A DNA stretch of 64,000 nucleotides from Zantedeschia hybrid cultivar. Lineage: Eukaryota > Streptophyta > Magnoliopsida > Alismatales > Araceae. Below are positions 11,330 through 23,393 of this stretch, piece by piece. Made by a program: the position numbers and the translations under genes. The notes beneath the pieces are model-generated. The model saw nothing but the letters and a program-made list of their open reading frames with translations, searched no databases and was not told where the DNA came from. Position 1 is the first letter of the stretch, and each line of letters begins with the position of its first letter. Where the stretch lies: NCBI GenBank assembly GCA_030544215.1, contig JARZZO010000004.1, positions 17,534,501-17,598,500 of the forward strand, read 5' to 3'.

Positions 11330-12546
11330 GCAAACTTGAGGCGTCCCATACAAAGTAGTAAGTATTACTCAACAAAATGAGGACGGAAAGTATTAACATT
11401 TTCAGATTTCATAACTTACTGAAGGCTAAAACTTACTATACTCATATCCCTTAGACTCTTATAATGTATGTATTTCCTGTTAAGGATCATGTGTAGCCCA
11501 TAAAGCAGCTTCAAACAGTGTGATTCCCACATATTCTGTAGCTCTGGATCTAACTAATTTTCATTGTGACATACAATTCTCAACCAAACCACAATCTTGC
11601 AAATCAAAGAATGTTTGAACACCTTCAGTTATAAAAGGAGATACATAAAAGATTTATACATGCATACAAAATGAACCCTTACACAAAAGGTTCATTTACA
11701 CTGACCTGAAAAAGAAGGATTATATAAACGTAAAGTGGTCTGTGTAAGTCAATGCTCAAATTTAGATAAACATGGATGTTTTAATAAACCAAAATTCTGT
11801 CAGAAAACCAAAGTGTACAAAAATTGATACAATAATTTTAAAAACAAACCTGGGGCAATGTGATCTGTGGCGACAGAGGTCAGAAGGAGGGGCAATAGGA
11901 GTGGAGGAACAAAATTAGGAAACGCATGGTCAAAGGCAGCTGCTGCAGACACAGGCGGTGCGAGCTGGAGAAAGGGCAAGGGAGAGCTGTAAACTGCAGA
12001 TGGGGAAGATAATACACATAGCAATGAAAAACTCTTCCATGTTCATGTAGGAACAAAAGAGAAGGAAATGAACACTTCAAGAATTAGATATTTGCGTGGG
12101 CAGAAGGAGAGATGAAATGGAAAATGGAGATAGGGCAGAGAGAGTCCAGTGGGAAAGCCCAAAGAGGAGGGGATGCAGGGAAGATGAGCTTCTGGGGACC
12201 TTTGGTGCTTTGGCACTGGGCAAATGAACTGGACGAGCGATTGTGGAGACTGACATGGATGGTGAAACAGTGGTGAGAGCATGAGAAAAGAGAAAACAAA
12301 GGACTGAATGATCAATGGAACTGGACCATTCTAAACCATGAGGATGTCACAAGATGGGATTCTTGAACAAGACAAAAGATCTCATTTCTCTCTTCGATAT
12401 CATAAGTTATAGATTCTATCTCGTCCCTAATTGATGTAGGACTGTTCTCTAATAAGATATTCCCCTAGAAGATGGCCCACCAATAATCATATCTTCCTGT
12501 TCCTATCTTTTGGAGGCCACTGCCCATTATATTTTCTCTCAGTGCA
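11330..12546. other. Intergenic, no supported gene
   Basis: No conserved domain was recognised. At 11850-12310 both strands have short open frames of biased composition without a family signature. It may include the 3' side of a transcription unit, but no signal decides this. Confidence 0.45.
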
Positions 12547-13075
12547 TTAATCCCCCCTCAGTTCTGCATTAGCTCCTGAAGGCAGCTTCAAATAAGATTC
12601 ATAGGCACCCTTGGAATCACATTGAATAAAACTAACCACAAGGCATCCATGAACTTTTCGATTGCTGCTCAAAATGCAAGCATCTCTTCCAATCGAAGTT
12701 TCACCAACAGCCCATTTTTGCAATATCAGCAATCACCAAGTCCATAAGTGATGAATCAATCATCTTCAGAATAGATAAAATACGGGTCATCCATGGCTCA
12801 GCAACTGATGCAGATTTGCGTAAAAAGAGTAAACTTTCATCTATACAATCTTCAAATGGGAATCCACTTTCCCCAATTTTTCGAAAATTCTTCACCACTT
12901 TGGATGTGATCCAGTGACCTAATTCTTAGATTCAATGATAAAGGAGTACCTCTGAGTCTTAGACCACAGATCATCACCAGTGATATCCACAGTATGGAAT
13001 ATGATGCGCTCATCAGTACAATCTCTCCTCCCTTTTATCAGAGGGGAATGCTTCTGAGTGACGTTTCTGGTAGCC
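12547..13075 (-). pseudogene. Degenerate coding remnant, family not recognised
   Basis: Minus-strand translation gives protein-like stretches in shifting frames. The first runs from about 13075 to 12925 and includes TQKHSPLIKGRRDCTDER and DDLWSKTQRYSFIIESKN, ending at a TAG. The next is 12898-12701, with NFRKIGESGFPFEDCIDE and SLLFLRKSASVAEPWMTR. The last is 12732-12547, with SIGRDACILSSNRKVHG. Composition is that of an ordinary soluble protein rather than a transposon, and joining needs at least two frameshifts and a nonsense change. It lies downstream of the PPR stop codon on the same strand. I could not name a family. It may be a decayed duplicate or retrocopy; separate exons are less likely because no convincing splice sites were seen. 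Confidence 0.5.
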
Positions 13076-13149
13076 CTCAATCCTCAAAGAAAAAACCAAA
13101 GGTAAAATTACCCTCAAAAGTTGATTATCCTGTTGTCTAGACTTTCATG

Positions 13150-15453
13150 TCATAAACCAAGAATAACATCAGGCACATAGCCCAGCAGCTTCACCTCTCG
13201 AATCAGCTCTTCCAATTTCTCATATATTTCTTCAGCTTGAGGATGCGACCGGTCTTCAGCTCTAAATACATGAGTTCTTCCATTGATTTCAATCCAGCTA
13301 AAAGCATCATCCTTCTGAATCCCTCTTTCCTCCATCAGATGCATGACTCTTACAGCTTCAGCCCATCTCTCCAAGCTCGCATATGTGTTTGCAAGCAGTA
13401 CATAAGTGCTAACCTCACTTGGTTCCAGTTCAAGCAGCATATCAGCCACCATTTTTCCGATTTCTATGTTTTGATATTTACTACAGGCGCCTAGCAAGAT
13501 CTGCCAAAGTGAAGACTCTGGTTCAAAGGGCATCTCATGGATGTACCTTACTGCTTGCTCTATATCTCCAGCTCGAGCCAGCATGTCTATGAGACATGCA
13601 TAATGCTCGTAACCTGGCTTCATGCCATAGTCTTCCTTCATGGAATGAAGCAAATGTAAGCCTTCATGGGCTAGGCCGACATGATTGAAAGCTGAAAGTA
13701 ATGATAGAAACGTGATTTCATCGGGTTTCAGTCCAGCAGTCAGCATCTCTCGGAAGAGCCTTGCAGCTTCCATAGCCAGGCCATGCCGAGCAAATGCTGA
13801 AATCATGGAGTTGAATGAAATCACATTTGGGTTGTCTATGGAATCAAAAACCTTCATGGCTTCCCTGATGCAACCACAGTTGGAATACATGGTCAGAAGA
13901 GAGTTTTTCACTGCAACATCAGATGGGTGGTCACTTTTTAAGATGTAGGCGTGTATCTGGATTCCCAAATCCAGAGCTGAAAGATGAGCACATGCCATGA
14001 ATAAGCTTGAGTAGATAAACTGGTTGGGCTCAATGTCCATCTCTAGCATTTTAGTGAAGAGGCGGAGAGCTTCATCTGCTTCATGATTCTTCATGCAAGA
14101 AGAAATCAATGATGACCAAAGGCCAACATCCATGCAATATGCATCTTCAAATGCCAACTTAGCATCCTCCAATCTCTGATGTGCTGCATATATGGTAATA
14201 AGAGAAGATGCAATAAATGGATCTGTCTCAAATCCAATTTTGATTATATGAGCATGCAACATCTTAATTTCTTCCAGAACAGCTTCTGCTGTTGTAGCTC
14301 CAACTAGAAAACCAGGGAAGGTGAACTTGTCTGGCAAAATATTTTCTGTCCTCATCGTCTTAAAGAGATCGAAAGCTTCCCGAACAAAACCCATCTGAGA
14401 ATAGGCTCTAATCATAGCATTCCAAGTGACAACACTCCTGGCATTCATCTTTTTGAAAACCATCCTTCCATTTCCTAATTCTCCGCACTTCATATAGAGT
14501 TCAACGAGAGCAGTTTCCAAAACAGTGTTCTGTGAGAATCCACGGACAAACACCTGGGCATGAACCTGTGTCCCCTCCATTATTGCTTGAAGACCTGCAC
14601 ATGCGTCTAAAATGCTGCTGAAAGTGGGAGGTGTGGGTTCAATTCCAGTGCTCTGCATCCACCTGTAAAGTTCCAGAGCTCTCTCATGAAATCCATTTTC
14701 GACAAGCCTGGCCATCATCGAGTTCCATGCAACGGGACTACTAGTCTTCGAAATTTGCTCGAAAACCCGACTAGAATCATCTATTCTTCCACAATTAGCA
14801 TACATCCGAATCAGAGAGTTGGCCACGAACTCTTCTTCTCCAAAACCAAACTTGACTGAGAGAGAATGAAATTGTTGTCCCAGAGTCAACTCTGTATGCC
14901 AACCCATCACAAAGAAGATAGCAGAGAATGTGAACTGGTCTGGTCTGAATCCACAATCCCGCATGTCCGAAAACAAGGACAAGGCCTCTTCGATAAGCCC
15001 AGATCGGCAGTATCCAGAGATCATATGGTTCCAAGAGACAAGGCTCTTTCTAACAGAACTTATGTCGAACATCTGGCGTGCAAGATCCAACCTTTCACAC
15101 TTTATATACAAATCCAGCAGACATGTACTGACAAACTGGGTGAACTCAAACCCTCTCTTTATCATCTGAGCGTGCACCTGAAGGCCCCCTTCCAAGAACT
15201 TCTCTCTCACGCATGCTTGCAGCAGAAGCCCAAATGAAAAAGGATCAAGAGCTTTAGACAAGTTCTTCGGGTTGCCGAGAGACCCAAATGCTTCCCCAAG
15301 CCTGTTACTTTCGCACAGCATTCTGAAGTCCCCATCGACCCTTTCAGCCCCACTTCGTCTAGCTTCTCTGATGGGTCTTGCTGCTCTTCTAGGGTCCAAC
15401 ACTCGTGGTGGGTTCCCAGAGCATGGGAGGTGCTGGCAGTTCAGAAGCGCCAT
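13150..15453 (-). CDS. PLS-class pentatricopeptide repeat protein with E domains and truncated DYW
   Basis: A single 767-residue open frame without introns, usual for plant PPR genes. Residues about 1-65 are R/A/S rich and have the look of an organelle targeting peptide. From about residue 70 to 630 there are tandem PPR repeats of P, L and S type, for example VSWNHMISGYCRSGLIEEAL, VAWNSMMARL, VVTWNAMIRAYSQMGFV and ISFNSMISAFARHGL. The E motif follows (SLWQILLGACSKY to YVLLANTYASLERW), then E+ (FSWIEINGRTHVFRAEDRSH). The protein stops at LGYVPDVILGL, where a full DYW cytidine-deaminase domain would begin. PLS/E+ proteins recognise specific organellar RNA sites and usually direct C-to-U editing, often recruiting a DYW partner in trans. 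The target cannot be read from the sequence. The start is the first Met, with no longer in-frame upstream extension. Confidence 0.93.
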   Translation of the reverse strand: MALLNCQHLPCSGNPPRVLDPRRAARPIREARRSGAERVDGDFRMLCESNRLGEAFGSLGNPKNLSKALDPFSFGLLLQACVREKFLEGGLQVHAQMIKRGFEFTQFVSTCLLDLYIKCERLDLARQMFDISSVRKSLVSWNHMISGYCRSGLIEEALSLFSDMRDCGFRPDQFTFSAIFFVMGWHTELTLGQQFHSLSVKFGFGEEEFVANSLIRMYANCGRIDDSSRVFEQISKTSSPVAWNSMMARLVENGFHERALELYRWMQSTGIEPTPPTFSSILDACAGLQAIMEGTQVHAQVFVRGFSQNTVLETALVELYMKCGELGNGRMVFKKMNARSVVTWNAMIRAYSQMGFVREAFDLFKTMRTENILPDKFTFPGFLVGATTAEAVLEEIKMLHAHIIKIGFETDPFIASSLITIYAAHQRLEDAKLAFEDAYCMDVGLWSSLISSCMKNHEADEALRLFTKMLEMDIEPNQFIYSSLFMACAHLSALDLGIQIHAYILKSDHPSDVAVKNSLLTMYSNCGCIREAMKVFDSIDNPNVISFNSMISAFARHGLAMEAARLFREMLTAGLKPDEITFLSLLSAFNHVGLAHEGLHLLHSMKEDYGMKPGYEHYACLIDMLARAGDIEQAVRYIHEMPFEPESSLWQILLGACSKYQNIEIGKMVADMLLELEPSEVSTYVLLANTYASLERWAEAVRVMHLMEERGIQKDDAFSWIEINGRTHVFRAEDRSHPQAEEIYEKLEELIREVKLLGYVPDVILGL

Positions 15454-15766
15454 GCTGCAGGCATCTCATGAGTCTGCGAATTAGCGGGCTACCAGGGGAT
15501 GCTGGAACCGATCTTTTCGGGTGTTCCTGGGAGAGGGGGATGGAGCTCGCGGTTGCGCGCCATGCAGATCGGAGATGTCATGCATGGTAGGCTGGAGAAA
15601 AAGGTGGGAACTTTATTCACCTTCCGTTTCATATCATGTTGTTCCTTTTGGATTAGGGTGCCCCAGATCAAATTTGGACGGAGGAGAAAAAAAGATAGAT
15701 GGGATTTTCTAGACTTTCCTTGGGTAGCTCTTTGTATTATCTCTCACATGATTTTAAGAGCCGGGG

Positions 15767-16058
15767 AAATTATTGTTTCATGAGCACCGGCCCATAGCGC
15801 AGTGACACTGGGCGCCGCTCATCGCTCCCACTCGGGGAGCAAATCGCGGGATCGATCCCGTCGGAACCCTCTCCTTTATAAGAGGATTTTTCACGATTTT
15901 TGTGGATACTTCTCTTTCGTGTGCAGAAAATTACTCTTCTTTCGGAAAGATTTATTTGGCTTTGGGCCGGCTCGATCTCAACTCGTCTGAGTTGGGTACC
16001 TTGTCCCAGAACCATTGGCTACAGATCAAAAAAAAAAAGAAGAAATTGTTGTTTCATG
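15767..16058 (+). mobile_element. tRNA-derived SINE with target-site duplication
   Basis: The body (15783-16042) has a pol III A box (TAGCGCAGTG, 15795-15804) and a B-box-like GGGATCGATCCC (15848-15859), then a tRNA-unrelated part and a 3' A-rich tail (AAAAAAAAAAAG, from about 16028). It is flanked by near-identical 16-bp duplications, AAATTATTGTTTCATG at 15767-15782 and AAATTGTTGTTTCATG at 16043-16058, with one mismatch. Such duplications and an A-rich tail are hallmarks of LINE-dependent retroposition. It lies 330 bp upstream of the PPR start codon, in opposite orientation. Confidence 0.9.
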
Positions 16059-17660
16059 TCGTGAGACCTTTGAATGTAAGATAATCATATGAAAAAGTAG
16101 AGCTGTCATGACAGTGTAACAAGAAGAAAATCTCATATGCAGGAGGAAATGTTGGTTGAATGTTAAAATGTATACTTTCTCTCTACTAAAGATTATAAAT
16201 ATTTTAGAGAATAAAATCTTAGATTTTCTACATTATGTCATAATGAGTAATATTTGTTGCAATGCCTAACAATCATATGATATGTTTTGATTAGACGGTT
16301 GCCACAGCAAGGATGTTTTTACTTTATCTTTTTTCTAAAAATTCAAGGGGGAAGGGACAACTTTAAAAAGCTAGCATCTACCATCCAATCAAAAAAATTC
16401 AAAACTAATAAATAGCAGGTCCATTCTTTACCATTGTTGAATTTTTTAACTATCTAATCTTGTGGTTGACCCTTTATGATTGCCTCTCCTTAAAAAATAA
16501 AAATAAAAATAAAAATAAAAAACGAACAACTGTAAACATTACAATAAATATTACTCGTCCTAACATGTTCGGCCGGTACGGCCTTGCTAGATGTTACTTA
16601 TTTAGAGCAGCTGATACATTGGACGCGTGCTTGTGAACCGAAATCATATGAAGTGTGGATACACATTTATGAATGAAGGATAAAGATGTTATATACTTGT
16701 TCAGAATAAGGATTAGAACAATTTTCGATCGTAGATGTATATTTAAAATATCACATATCTTATAATATTATAGATAATGAATATTTTATAAAAAACATTA
16801 ATGAAAAACTTATTTAGTTAGTAATTATTATTTTTTAGACCCTATAATCTTTCAATGTTTTAATAACCCCGCGTAATCTTTAGATTTCTTAATAGCTCTT
16901 ATAATTTTTTTAAATATTCCTAAAAACCCCCCTCAAACCCTTTCCTAAAAAAAATCTCTTAGGAGACTTTTCAAAGATGATTCGAAAATTATAAGAGGGT
17001 TTTGAGGAAATATGAGGATTGCATAGACCTATAAAGAGTCTTGAAGGATTATAGGGACTGAAAAAGTGAAAACTACTATTATTCAAGGAGACAAACTCTA
17101 AAAGATGTAAAGGTCTAGCCCCTCTCGAGTCCCAAGATCTGAATTGAATCAACGACCATGAACTCTTCGAAGGGATTATTTGGTTTCAAGCATCCTGGTA
17201 GATTTGTGTTGCATCAGAGACACTCCAACCTCTAGCCTCTGTGGTCAGCTAGGATTGCTCAACTCTCTTAGCGTTGGAAGAGAAGTTTTAGTCCAAGAAT
17301 AACCAATGGAAGGTGCACACTCTACTGCAAGCTGGAAAAAATTCTTTTGATTAGTTTTATTTTGAATGCCATGACCATCCCTCCTCACATTATGAGCACA
17401 ATAACTGCCAATCAGCACTATGTGAAAACTCAATCAAATTCAATGTGTCTTCTCTCTGGGGAGACAGATGACCACAGGAAAGTTCATTTTTGCCAATGTT
17501 CTCTTCAAAAAAAGCATAAAGCTAAAGGTGGAGTGGGTATCAAAGGTTTTGATACTCTCAATAGAGTTGTTGTCTTGAGAATTATATGAAAATATTTCCA
17601 AAATGAAAATTCCGTTTGAGAAGGTTACTAAAAATAAAATATCTACCAATACAACTAATG
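16059..17660. other. Intergenic, no supported gene
   Basis: A/T-rich DNA with no recognisable coding region or repeat structure beyond short homopolymers such as the AAAAATAAAAATAAAA run near 16495-16520. Confidence 0.55.
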
Positions 17661-18240
17661 AGGATCTTCCCCGCCCCTGAGCTGCCCGAGGGTTGACCGG
17701 GTTATGTCGCCTAGCTCAGAAGCAATAAATGCTCTTGAGAGTGAAGGGGAATACCGGTCGCAGCATTTACTATCCAACTATCCCCTTTCTATAAATAAGT
17801 GGGGGACCAACACCATAAGGGGATATGCCATAAAAGGCCTATTAAATACACTCTCACTCTCTCACTTCCACTTCTTTTTGTCTCATTCTCCTTGTCATTT
17901 TTTGACTTGAACGTCGGAGGGGCTTACCTGGGAAAGCCACCTAGACCCCCTTCAATGTCGTGTTTCTTCAATGCATGTCTCATTCTCTTTGTCATTTTTT
18001 GACTTGAATGTCGGAGGGACTTACCTGGGAAAGCCACCCAGGCCCCCTTCAACGCCGTGTTTCTTCGATGCAGCAGATCGGTGCCCTTCCACTCGGCTAA
18101 TCGTCTACTGTCGGCTTCTCCAATGACCCAATTCTCGGCTCTCTCTGACTGGACCCAACTTTGACCGGCCTCTCGGCCGATCGGTTCAGCCCCTCATGTG
18201 CGTCGCAGCATCACTTGGTGTCCTCTGTGTGAAAGGACGC
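17660..18240 (+). mobile_element. Remnant of a Ty3/gypsy-type LTR
   Basis: The sequence has a TATA-like CTATAAATAAG (about 17790), then pyrimidine-rich sequence and the word TTTTTGACTTGAACGTCGGA, resembling a motif common in R-U5 of plant gypsy LTRs. It contains a 97-bp tandem duplication (17880-17976 and 17977-18073). No full LTR ends or coding domains remain. The DNA up to the start of copia C at 18663 is probably internal sequence of the same dead element, with no readable protein. Confidence 0.5.
17880..18073. repeat. 97-bp tandem duplication inside LTR remnant
   Basis: Two adjacent copies starting GTCTCATTCTC, each containing the ACTTGAA(C/T)GTCGGAGGG word and a Gly/Pro-coding-like stretch, with about ten differences between them. 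Confidence 0.85.
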
Positions 18241-18662
18241 AGTCATGGCACACAAGGCTCCAGTCACTAGGAATCGTACTGGACTATTATATTCGGCTTG
18301 CGACGTTGCGACAATATCTACCGTTCAGCTCGAGAACGGCTTAGGCGTCGTCACATCCTCTGTTCAGCCACTAGGATTGCTCCAATGCCCCCGGATGCTC
18401 CTGAGGTCACTTCTACACAAGTTGGCTGAGTAAAGGAGTTGACCCAGTAGGTTGCCCAACTTTCCACTATAGTCGGAATGCTAGCACTGCTACGTGACAT
18501 GGTCACTATCATTGCACAGCACATGGGACTACTCAGCCCTCCAGCTGGTCCACCTTAGTAGTCGCAGTCGTTGTACCAGCTCGCTTACTAATACCACCTA
18601 ACCGGAGGCCACTCGTTGGGACCCACAGTCCACCCTCAAGGGATCTGCACCCCCCCCCCCTC

Positions 18663-20220
18663 TGTTAGTTTTAGGTGGCCTACAAGCAATCTGACTATGT
18701 AAATCTCGTTCATTTATTAATATAATGACATAATATTCATTATGTGTAAATCGTATTAATTATCGTCTCATAATAAAGTCCGTGAATATGTGCGATAGTG
18801 ATCAGATTATGATGAGATCATACTAATGAGACTGATCACTTAAACACACATAATCTTAATCATTCCTAGTTGGAGGATATCCAAGAAGGACATCGGATAT
18901 CCAGTTAGACTAGTACAGATTACTCCTGCTCATATGATGAGGGTGACTGAACTCATAAGTCACTTGTGTGGAGACACTAAGGCGAATCTGTAGGTGCTTA
19001 TTGGAGAATGATTTCGCTGAACTGATCCGACTGAATCGCTGGATGGTATTGTACCTCACTGTCAACCAGCTTGATCTATTGTCGCAGTTACGTAGATGGT
19101 CCTCGGACCTGAGACACCAAGGACACCTTGTCGGTCGACTTTTGTGCTTTGACCTTGGTTTATGAATCTCTAACCACGGGATTCTAAACAGCTAAGGATT
19201 GGGACAACGGAATACCGTCGAAGGGAATTGAGTGTCAATAAGGAATCATTCGCTCTCGGTACTTAGAGAGAGAATGCTCTAGGAAGGATGCTCGGAAGTC
19301 CCTGGCCAGGGCGGATGATAATATCGGGAAATGAGTTTTCCGATATTCATCAGCGGCATCCAATCCAAGTTAGTCGACCGGTTAGGGTTTGACAGCACGT
19401 CATACCTTGAGTTGACTTGAGAGCATTGTACGAATGAAGGATTATATCCACACGGTAACTGTCGGCAGAAAGGTTCCAAAAGTGGGTTACCTAACCCCGA
19501 TACCTTCCAGGTTCACGCGGTGTTGCTTGGCACCCAACGTGATCGGAGGCCCGGTCGAATTCGATGTGCGACATCAATTCGATTGATTAATTAATTAATA
19601 ATGAGTTATTAATTGATTAATAAAGCCAGTAAGGAGTTACTGGGCTTATTGGGCTATTAACCGGACTGGTAATTGGGCCTAGAGGGTCACACGCAAATGA
19701 TTCTCAAGGCGATGGATAAATAAGTGGGTTTTATATAAACCGGGGGGTTTATGAAAAACCCCGCAGTTAGTATAAAATATAACGAACGGAATGAGCAAGC
19801 CAAGCTGCTGCTAACCCTGGCCGCCCCCTCCTCTGTTTCTCTCTCTCTCTGGCGCCCCAAGCCAGATCCGGATCTCCGGGTCTTCTACGCCGCTTCTCTA
19901 ACTCCCGTTTGACGGGAAATCGTCCGCGCGTTGCGGCGATCATTGCGACAACCGGCGGAGGCTTCGTGGCTGCAAAGAACGAGGAACGTGAGGATATCCG
20001 TCACGAGGAAGATCACGTGGACTCCACTAGAGGCTGGGCGCTTGCGCGGCTTGCGGTGTCGCACCGACGGAACCGAACGGTTGTGAATTCGAATCCGCAC
20101 ATGGTAAGACTTTGATTATCCGATAATCTGGTTTTTAAATTTTTCAAAACGGGAACGGATCTCAGTTTTTAGTTTTATTTCCACTGCGCGGGAGATCCGG
20201 AGAAACTCGAGAACCCAACA
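18663..20220 (+). mobile_element. 5' LTR of copia C (1558 bp)
   Basis: Starts TGTTAGTTTTAGG, ends AACCCAACA, then the primer-binding site. The TATA box TTATATAAAC is at 19731-19740; the 3' LTR has a changed version (TTATACAAAC). Confidence 0.93.
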
Positions 20221-20613
20221 GTGGTATCAGAGTCAGGTTCCACTGTTTCTCATCCCGTTTCGAGTTCCGAAATTAATTTTTCTATGGATTATTCCATGTA
20301 CTAATTCGATCTTTTTGCTGGATACGTGTTCATACGATGAACACCGATTTTATGAATAATTAGATTATTCTTTCCTGCAATTTTTGAATTTTTTTTTGGG
20401 TTACTTTGTGTTCTTCGTGAGACGAAGAACAATGCGATTCGGGTGGATTCGTCCGATATTCCCAAGAGTTGGGTCGAGGACAAAGGCCCCGGATGGTCTG
20501 AGGTTAATCACCAATCCTGATTGGGCTTCTCATCGGCGCCGGAGTGGCCTTCATCTTCTTCTTCTTCTTGGGTTTTATGAAAACCAGGAAACAAGACAAG
20601 AGGGGAATAAAGG

Positions 20614-21165
20614 GGCTCGGCCAATAGTTCTTAAGCCCCTCCGATGAGCTCGCCGGTGCCGACAGGGTCGTACGGCGCCAGACTGCCTCCCGCTGGGAGG
20701 GGCATCGCCACCAAGGGCCGCCGGCCGCCGCTGCATCCCCCCCTCCCCCCCACCACCCTTTTAGGGTGTCCTGCAAGAAGGAGTCGGGTTAAAAGGGGAT
20801 CGGCCGGTCGTTACAGGGCCCACCAGCAGCCCTTCCTCCACAGGTGGCATCGCTGGAGCTGGGGCCATGCCGACAGGGTCAAGCGGCACCAGGCGCCGGC
20901 TCGGCCAACAGTTCTTAAGCCCCTCCGATGAGCTCACCGGCGTCGGACTGCCTCCCGCTGGGAGGGGCATCGCCACCAAGGGCCGTCGGCCGCCGCTGCA
21001 TCCCCCCCCCACCCTTTTAGGGTGTCCTGCAAGAAGGAGTCGAGTTAAAAGAGGATCGCCCAGTCGTTACAGGGCCCACCGGCAGCCCTGCCGCCGCCGG
21101 TGGCATCGCCGGAGCTGGGGCCATGCGGCAGGGTCAGGCGGCACCAGGCGCCGGCCGCTGATTAA
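20614..21165. repeat. Tandem duplication of about 270 bp in copia C leader
   Basis: The unit starting GCTCGGCCAA(T/C)AGTTCTTAAG (20614) recurs from 20902, with shared blocks such as CTCCCGCTGGGAGGGGCATC and TTTTAGGGTGTCCTGCAAGA. The second copy carries small deletions. A poly-C run lies nearby at 21187-21207. Confidence 0.88.
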
Positions 21166-22888
21166 CCCACCCACACCCACACCCACCCCCCCCCCCCCCC
21201 CCCCCCCGCCAACCATACAACTTGCAACATAAGGGGTTAGGGTTTCTGGTTCAGGGAAGGGGGCCGGTCGGTCCTCCCTGAATTGATCCGACATAATCAA
21301 TTTTTTTTGATATATTTCCCTTTTTAAACCCCCTTAAACCCCAAATGAGCCCATTTAAAATTCAAATAAAATTTGATTTTAATTTAAAATTCAAAATTAT
21401 TTTTGAATTTTAATTTTATTATTCAATTTTAATTTAAATGGGCTATTAATGATTTTTTTGAATCATTTTGGATTAACTTTTAGTTGTTAATTTATTAATG
21501 ATAATTGTTAGTTTAAATGTTAAACTAATAATTAATCTTAATTAGACTAATTTAAGGGTTAAATTAGTGATTAATAATTATTGGTCTAACTGTTAGATTA
21601 TTAATTATTTTTTCAACTAATTGTTAATTAATATGTAAGTTAATTGTTAATTTAAGAGTTAAATTAATAATTAACTTAGATGACTAATTTAAGTGTTAAA
21701 TTAGTAGTCCTTAATTAATTATTGTTAGTCATTAATTTAATAGTTAAATTAATGATAACTTTAATTATCTAAGAGTTAGATTAATTAGTTATTAATCAGT
21801 TAGTGTTAATTATTAGTTTAAGAGTTAAATTAATAATTAACAATAATTGACTAATCTAAGTGTTAGGTTAGTAGTTAATAATTAATTATATTTAATTATT
21901 AATTTAAGTGTTAAATTATTAATTAACTTTATTGAATTAGTCTAAGAGTTAAATTAGTCATTAATAGTCTAATTGTTAGATTATTAATGTGGTTTAATCT
22001 AAGTGTTATATTATTTAATTATTAGAATTGTTCTAATTTACATAGAATAATATGAAATTATTAATTTGGAGTGTATGCACATGTGATGTGCGTTTAATGC
22101 TTTTAAATTCTAATTTAATTGCATGTTAAGTTAATAAAATGAGTTTTCAAAATTCAAATACCAATTTTGATTGGATCCTAGCTTTCTAAAAGCCAAAATT
22201 ATTTTATTTTGAAAAACTCTTTTATTTTAGCCATGTGATGTGCTTATCATGTGTGGAATGTTTAAAACACACCGTGGTCATGGATATGTACTTTTAAATT
22301 ATTCATGTGATGAATGATGTTTGTGTGGATCATGGATGTATGGATATTTATTAATTGTTAATAAATAGAGGTCTGCGTACCTCTCTCTCTCTCAATCTCC
22401 GATGTACTTCTACCTCCCTCTCTCTTGTACACACCATAAGGCCTTTTTTAATTTACTTGTAAATTCTAGAATTTAAATGTAATATGTTCGAGGCAACCGA
22501 AGAAGGAGCGAGGACGATCCACAGCTGCAACCAGGAAGGCGAAAAGATGAAGATCCTTTGCCTATGTGTTTCCAGGTTTATCTGATATAAATGTTATGTT
22601 AGATTGTGTGTGCGATTGACTGTTAGCTCCAGTCAAACCTACTGTGCTATCTATGACCACACTAGACATGTATGTGATGTATTGTTTTTAATATTTGATT
22701 GTGAATCAAAGCAAGTATAGTATTTAGTAAATATATGCGATATATTTATATACTATCACCTAGGAGAGACCAAGATAAAAGTTATTTAAATACCCTCATC
22801 TAAACTCTAAGCCGTAACGCGAGTAGTTAAGAACTTACCGCGTGGTCCACCATCGTTATAGTCATAGGATTTGAATCACTTTAGACAG

Positions 22889-23202
22889 GTTTGTTGTGCT
22901 ATCTACAAGGCCTGTTTAATTGGGAGGAGAAACTGTGGCTATGGCATTAGATGCCTGTATGATCGGGGTAGAGGAACCATGTAGCTTTGTTGTACTATCC
23001 ACAAGGGCTGCATCCAAATCTATACTCGTCGCGTAACGATGGTTAGCTTAGACCAGAATTAGTAGCTTGTTGTGCTATCCACAAGGCCATTAAACCTCTG
23101 GGGACCGAACCGAAGCTATGATCGGATATTGCAAGGAGTTGCAAATCCCATGAGATGGGTGCTCTTTGATTGTCTTACAGTTTGTTGTGCTATCCACAAG
23201 GC
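22889..23202 (+). repeat. Four-copy mini-hairpin motif in leader of copia C
   Basis: Words of the form TTTGTTGTGCTATCCACAAGG occur near 22890, 22986, 23065 and 23181. The core is TTGTG-CTATC-CACAA. They are the sense-strand counterparts of the motifs in A and B, at similar spacing (about 95, 80 and 115 bp) and a similar distance from the gag ATG. Confidence 0.85.
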
Positions 23203-23393
23203 TGTACTGCAAATCATTGAGATTCTGATCCCCACTAGGAGACTGTCGGCGTCTCCCGTTTTGTATAACTGAGGGTTATACAGTCCGTCGAAAATTAGTA
23301 GGAGTTAAAACTTGAACAAAAGACCATGTCTTATTTTATACTTAATAATTGAACATCTGCTAAAAGAATTTTATTCATCTCTTATAGGGAATT

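Larger units (their letters stand above)
20221..23393 (+). other. Untranslated leader of copia C
   Basis: About 3.2 kb between primer-binding site and gag. It contains the GC-rich tandem duplication (20614-21165), a very A/T-rich block of repeated TTAAATTAGT-like words (21340-22060) and the four-copy mini-hairpin motif (22889-23202). No credible coding sequence was seen. Confidence 0.75.

Noticed and set aside
15783..15860. Possible tRNA gene
   Set aside because: A and B boxes are present, but the sequence does not fold as a tRNA and continues into a SINE body with A tail and target duplications.
18245..18660. Possible gag start after the gypsy-type LTR remnant
   Set aside because: A short frame begins at 18245 but shows no gag motif and soon meets stops and a poly-C run.
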